Below are positions 59,151-64,000 of a DNA stretch of 64,000 nt, one piece after another. Both the position numbers and the translations under genes were made by a program. This stretch comes from Paludibacter sp. (GTDB lineage: Bacteria; Bacteroidota; Bacteroidia; Bacteroidales; Paludibacteraceae). The first letter of the stretch is position 1. Every line of letters starts with the position of its first letter. The notes beneath the pieces are model-generated. The model was not told the origin of the DNA, did not search any database, and saw only the letters and a program-made list of their open reading frames with translations. The stretch lies in assembly GCA_028691965.1 (NCBI GenBank), contig JAQUYE010000001.1, positions 1 through 64,000 of the forward strand, read 5' to 3'.

Positions 59151-61577
59151 ATGAAAAGCAGAACGAAATTCAGTATTTTGTTTCTTATGGCATTGGGTAT
59201 TCTTTTCAGTTGTACCGATAAGGAAGAATATTACCAACGGCCGGATTGGTTAGAGGACCCGATTTATCAGGTGCTTGCCGATAAAGGAAATTTCACAAAT
59301 TACCTGAAGTGCGTCGACCGCACTTTATTTGCTGAAACGCTCAAAGGAGGCGGTCTTTATACTGTCTTTGCTCCCAATGATGAAGCGTTGCAAGCCTATT
59401 TATCTTCCAAAGGTTATAATTCAGTAGACCAACTAAGCGATTCACTGGTAAACAAGCTGGTGAGTTATTCCATTGTTTATAACGCGTATTCGTACGACCG
59501 GCTGACCGATGTGTTGGGAGGTGGTTGGGATACACTTACCAGTATTAAAAAGCAGACCAGCTATTACGAGCCGATTCGCAGAGAAACGGTGAACGGTCAG
59601 CAAATCTGGGTGTACGACCTGTCGTCCTTCACCATGTCCGACAATAATTATAAATACGTTCCCCTTTACCTGAGTCGTGTGTTCGAACGTTCCCGTTCGG
59701 CTGCTCAGGCTGCATCCGATTACGGAATCTTCTATCCGGCCACCTATACCGGCAAGAACGTTCAGAATGCCTCTATCCTCAACACTGATATTATGTGTGA
59801 GAATGGAGTGATTCACGAAATCGATCAGGTGGTGGAACCCTTACCTACCCTCGAACAGATGCTCGATGATCCGGATTATTCCCTGTTTAAGGAAATGATT
59901 AACAAATCGGGGTCGACCGGTGAAAAGTATTTTATTACCTATCAGTACAACGAAGCCGTTACTCAGCATTATCGTAAGGCAATGCCCGATAAGAATATTG
60001 ACCAGGTATACCTTAAATATTATACCGACCTGGCCATCAACCTGAATGGTGAGCGTTACGGAGCAAGTGTTAGTGAAGCCGAAAAAGGTGGATATACGCT
60101 CTTTGCTCCCAATAATGCAGCGGTGATGAAGTTCTACAATGAGAAACTAAAGGATTATTATCCCGAAGGGCTTGAAAACCTGTCCCGTGATGTGTTGATG
60201 TACTTTATCAACGCGCAGATGATCGACGATTTGGTATGGCCAGGCGATTACAAGGGAAGTATGAACTCCCTGGGTGAATTCTTCAACGGCAAGGGAAACA
60301 GGGGTGCTGAATTTGATAAGAACAACTACGCTAAGATTGCACCTGCTAGTAATGGGTTCTTCTATGGATCGAACGATTATATTAAAAGTCGTTTCTTCGA
60401 GACCGTATTCACCGAGATTCTTTTAAACTCTAAGTATAATCTTGCTAATGCCGCCTTTACCGAGTTTTACGCCAATACCCTGCGCGAAGAATTAATGAAG
60501 TGTGAGTTGAATGGGTATACCCAGGAAAACTATACCATATTATTACCGTCGGATAGTTTGCTGATGGCCGATGGCTTTAGCTGGGAGTGGATTTCAGGTT
60601 CCAATAAGTACGGATTTGTACATTCCAGAGCCGGAAGCAGTATGGGTAACTTTGATGTAAACGGTCGTATTCAGCGTCTTATCCGTTCACATATTTTCAA
60701 ACGGTTGAAGAATGAACAGGTCGACTGCGCCCTTACCAGCTTTGCTACCGATCCGGCGTTTGCTTCCGAGTATAACGGTTATTCGTATGCAGTGAACGAT
60801 TATGGAGATATGATTCGTTACTATACCACTCCTACCGGCGAACAACGCTTGCAGATGCTGGGTAATTTCGATGAAAACGACTGGGTGGTTGCTACTCCTC
60901 ACAAGACCTTCTCGAACGGACAGGTATTTAAAATCGATAAGTTATTACAATACTCACGCCGCAATCAGTTCCCTGAAACAGTTGAAGGGTATAAATCGCA
61001 GGACCTGATTACCTATGTGTTGAAAATGACAGCTGCAGTTCAGAACCCGAACGTTGCCAAGTATAAAAACTACATGATACAGTGTTTGAAGGGAGATGAA
61101 AGTAACGAACTTGCAGGGTTGTCGGCCGATATGGTACTCACCATTTTTATGCCTAACAACAAAGCCATGGATCAGGCTGTACTTGACGGCTATCTTCCTT
61201 CCTACGCACAGGTTACCTCCGGAGATCCGCAGGCAAAAATCCAGGCTACCAAGTTTGTATTGCACCATATAGTAAAAGGAAAAGTATTTGTCGACGATGG
61301 ATTACCGTACATTATGCCTAACAGGGAAGTGATTACAGAGGAAACCTGGCCGACAGTATTAAAGGATGTGGTGGATGATACCTACCTGGCTATCCGTAAA
61401 ACGGCAGATGGCAAACTCGAAGTGTCGACCCGCTCTCAAAGTACCGGACGAAGTTTCTCTGAAATTTTAAAGACAGCATCCTTAACCCGCGGGGTAAGAA
61501 GAAGTAACTTCTTTGCCTCGAAAGCGGTAATGCACGAGATTGATGATTACATGGTATATCAAAAAGTAACTCAGTAA
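59151..61577 (+). CDS. Fasciclin (FAS1) repeat lipoprotein
   Basis: Lipoprotein signal LFLMALGILFSCTDKEEYY; FAS1 motifs GGLYTVFAPNDEALQAYL, GGYTLFAPNNAAVMKFY, VLTIFMPNNKAMDQAVL. Confidence 0.88.
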   Translation: MKSRTKFSILFLMALGILFSCTDKEEYYQRPDWLEDPIYQVLADKGNFTNYLKCVDRTLFAETLKGGGLYTVFAPNDEALQAYLSSKGYNSVDQLSDSLVNKLVSYSIVYNAYSYDRLTDVLGGGWDTLTSIKKQTSYYEPIRRETVNGQQIWVYDLSSFTMSDNNYKYVPLYLSRVFERSRSAAQAASDYGIFYPATYTGKNVQNASILNTDIMCENGVIHEIDQVVEPLPTLEQMLDDPDYSLFKEMINKSGSTGEKYFITYQYNEAVTQHYRKAMPDKNIDQVYLKYYTDLAINLNGERYGASVSEAEKGGYTLFAPNNAAVMKFYNEKLKDYYPEGLENLSRDVLMYFINAQMIDDLVWPGDYKGSMNSLGEFFNGKGNRGAEFDKNNYAKIAPASNGFFYGSNDYIKSRFFETVFTEILLNSKYNLANAAFTEFYANTLREELMKCELNGYTQENYTILLPSDSLLMADGFSWEWISGSNKYGFVHSRAGSSMGNFDVNGRIQRLIRSHIFKRLKNEQVDCALTSFATDPAFASEYNGYSYAVNDYGDMIRYYTTPTGEQRLQMLGNFDENDWVVATPHKTFSNGQVFKIDKLLQYSRRNQFPETVEGYKSQDLITYVLKMTAAVQNPNVAKYKNYMIQCLKGDESNELAGLSADMVLTIFMPNNKAMDQAVLDGYLPSYAQVTSGDPQAKIQATKFVLHHIVKGKVFVDDGLPYIMPNREVITEETWPTVLKDVVDDTYLAIRKTADGKLEVSTRSQSTGRSFSEILKTASLTRGVRRSNFFASKAVMHEIDDYMVYQKVTQ

Positions 61578-61584
61578 CGAAATC

Positions 61585-64000
61585 ATGAAAAATATACAAA
61601 TGAAAAGTCACAGCTATTTTTTGTTGCTTTGCTTATCGTTACTGATGGTAGTGCAGATGTCAGCTCAGCAACGACAGATTCTTCATGGACAGGTAATTTC
61701 CGGTTCTGATAAGCTCCCGCTCATTGGAGTGTCGGTAGCCGAATACGATGCTAATAACCGTATCTTAAACGGTACGACTACCGACTTCGACGGGAATTTT
61801 GCCCTGCGACTTTCGGGACAGTCGGGCACCCGGATTAGCTTTACCTATATTGGATACAAGCCCGTAACACGCACCCTGGCAGAGGGCGTTAGCCGGATGA
61901 ACATCACCATGGAGGATGCAACCCAGGCCATTCGCGAAGTAAACGTAACTGCCAGTCGCCAGGTTAGTACAGGGTCGATCAATATCGCCGAGCGCGACCT
62001 CACCTTTGCGATGAGTCGTGTAGAAACAAAAGACCTCGAAGGACTGCAGGTTGCTTCGATCGATGAAGCATTGCAGGGCCGTATGGCCGGTGTGGACATT
62101 GTTGCCAACAGTGGTGAGCCGGGAGCGGGGATGTCGATCCGTATCCGTGGTACCACTTCTATTAACAGTGGTTCCGACCCCTTGATTGTGGTGGATGGTA
62201 TTCCTTACGAAACAAATATCGGGGCCGACTTCGACTTTGCTACTGCCGATGAAGACAGTTATGCGCAATTGTTGAATATCTCTCCGAACGATATCCAGGA
62301 GATTTCGGTACTGAAAGATGCTGCGGCGAGTGCCATGTATGGTAACCGTGGTGCTAACGGAGTATTGCTGATTAAAACCAAACGTGGTGTGGTTTCCGAA
62401 CCTACTGTAAGCTATTCGTTCAAAGGGTCGATGAATGTACCCGCCAATCCGATACCTACACTCGACGGTAACCAGTATGCAACATTAATTCTGGAGCAAA
62501 ACCAGAATGCAGGCAATCTGCTGGCAGCCTCGGTGGCTCCCATGTTTAATATAGATGTAAACAACCCGTACTATTTCCATAATTATGTAACGCAAAGTAC
62601 CGACTGGTACGAGGCACTTACACGTACGGGATGGACGCAGGATCACACCATAGCCCTGTCGGGTGGTGGTGATAAAGCGCAATACCGTACTTCCCTCGGT
62701 TATTACAACCAGGAAGGAACCGTAATAGGTCAGGCCTATCAGCGTGTTACTGCGCAGTTGAACCTCGACTACAGTGTATCCGACTACCTGAAATTCCAGG
62801 TTAACTTTTCGTATACCCACGGTAATCAGGATAAAAACTATACAAAGGACCTCCTGAACTCAGCCTATACCCGAATGCCGAATATCTCGATTTACGAATA
62901 TACAGCTGCCGGCGAAATGACCGATAATTACCTTTCACCGGAGACAACTCCTCAGGGATACTGGAATTCAGGATCGGACAGGGGAATTTATAATCCTGTT
63001 GCCATGGCCAATGCCGGTTACTGGAAAATTAAAAGTGAACGTATTCTACCGAAGTTTAATCTTCAGTATTGGGTGATTCCTGAAGTATTGAAGTACCAGG
63101 CCGACCTTGCATTTGATATCAACACTACCAAGGACATGCGCTTCCTTCCGCAGATTGCTACCGGTCGCCTATGGCCTGAAGTAAGTGTTAACCGTGCTAC
63201 CGACCTGTACACAGAGGCTTTTAACGTGCAGACATTCAACCGCCTGTATTTTACTCCAAAACTGTCGAAGGATCATGATATTATTGGTTTACTCCAGTAC
63301 AGCACCTATGATTCAAAATATTCTTCCTACCAGGAGGTATCTGCACTGAGTGCATCTACCTACCTTACCGACCCTGCTGTAGCATCGAAGATTAACGGGA
63401 GTGGATTAGGACTGGCATCCGGTGGTTCTCAGGCGCGTACGCTGTCGATTATGGCAATGCTCCAGTATAAACTGATGGATAAGTACATTATTAATGGTAC
63501 TATCCGTCGCGACGGAGACTCCAAGTACAATAATAAGAACCGCTATGGCTACTTCCCCAGTTTATCGCTTCGCTGGCGTGCTTCCGATGAGCCTTTTATC
63601 CGCGATATCGAGCAGATTGATGAGTTTAGTTTAAGAGCTTCCACGGGGATTACCGGTAACCCGGTAAACAGGAACTACTTGTTCTATAATACCTACGGAA
63701 CCTATGGCTGGACCTACCTGGGCGAGCAGGGAGTGTTTTCGACGGGACTTGAATTAGCGAACCTGCAGTGGGAAACAGTGACCGACTTTAACTTCGGTGC
63801 TAACCTGCTGATGTTCGATAACCGTATCAATGCTGAGTTTAACATCTACCGTAAGCGTACCGATAACCTCTTCTTTAATTCGGTGAGTATCTCCAGTGCA
63901 ACGGGATATAGTGGTATTCCGATGAACGTCGGGGTAATGGATAACTACGGATGGGAGCTGAGTATTATGACGCAACCTATCCGTACTAAAAACTGGCAGG
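61585..64000 (+). CDS. SusC/RagA-family TonB-linked outer membrane protein (truncated by window end)
   Basis: MKNIQMKSHSYFLLLCLSLLMVVQMSAQQRQILHGQVISGSDKLPLIGVSVAEYD; plug DEALQGRMAGVDIVANSGEPGAGMSIRIRGTTSINSGSDPLIVVDGIPYE, VLKDAAASAMYGNRGANGVLLI; open to window end. Confidence 0.96.
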   Translation, partial: MKNIQMKSHSYFLLLCLSLLMVVQMSAQQRQILHGQVISGSDKLPLIGVSVAEYDANNRILNGTTTDFDGNFALRLSGQSGTRISFTYIGYKPVTRTLAEGVSRMNITMEDATQAIREVNVTASRQVSTGSINIAERDLTFAMSRVETKDLEGLQVASIDEALQGRMAGVDIVANSGEPGAGMSIRIRGTTSINSGSDPLIVVDGIPYETNIGADFDFATADEDSYAQLLNISPNDIQEISVLKDAAASAMYGNRGANGVLLIKTKRGVVSEPTVSYSFKGSMNVPANPIPTLDGNQYATLILEQNQNAGNLLAASVAPMFNIDVNNPYYFHNYVTQSTDWYEALTRTGWTQDHTIALSGGGDKAQYRTSLGYYNQEGTVIGQAYQRVTAQLNLDYSVSDYLKFQVNFSYTHGNQDKNYTKDLLNSAYTRMPNISIYEYTAAGEMTDNYLSPETTPQGYWNSGSDRGIYNPVAMANAGYWKIKSERILPKFNLQYWVIPEVLKYQADLAFDINTTKDMRFLPQIATGRLWPEVSVNRATDLYTEAFNVQTFNRLYFTPKLSKDHDIIGLLQYSTYDSKYSSYQEVSALSASTYLTDPAVASKINGSGLGLASGGSQARTLSIMAMLQYKLMDKYIINGTIRRDGDSKYNNKNRYGYFPSLSLRWRASDEPFIRDIEQIDEFSLRASTGITGNPVNRNYLFYNTYGTYGWTYLGEQGVFSTGLELANLQWETVTDFNFGANLLMFDNRINAEFNIYRKRTDNLFFNSVSISSATGYSGIPMNVGVMDNYGWELSIMTQPIRTKNWQ

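Overview
This window looks like a Bacteroidales-type (Bacteroidota) chromosome. The supporting signs are promoter-like TAnnTTTG -7 boxes, type IX secretion (T9SS) C-terminal sorting domains, a SusC/RagA TonB protein and a hybrid two-component regulator. The left 40 kb is mostly housekeeping and accessory genes: a SUMF1-type lipoprotein fragment, folP-cdaA, fba, three tandem secreted EndA-type nucleases, tatAC, a GH57-like protein, sufBCD, SDR/NUDIX/AraC/DoxX genes, fucP with a mutarotase, an otsA-otsB fusion facing a GH15 gene, MarR, GPx, CYTH, SPFH and PBP1a. From about 33 to 39.4 kb there is a compact cluster: a Prx6-type peroxiredoxin, two NifX/DIM6-family proteins, two MinD/Mrp ATPases with ferredoxin insertions, a CoA-disulfide-reductase/rhodanese fusion, a DUF134 regulator and a COG1237-like MBL protein. 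It resembles the poorly understood 'orange protein' (ORP) type clusters of anaerobes. From about 41.2 kb to the window end lies a probable rhamnogalacturonan/pectin utilisation locus (GH28, HTCS, GH2, PL26-like, PL11 fused to autotransporter-type repeats, FAS1 lipoprotein, SusC). The most interesting unexplained structure is a pair of 22-bp-period tandem arrays of small dyads with unrelated sequences, each in a convergent intergenic gap. Other leads are a 30-bp promoter/leader element shared by two secreted-protein loci, and a dyad motif shared by the peroxiredoxin gene and the ORP-like cluster. All assignments come from reading the sequence and translations; no database search was run.
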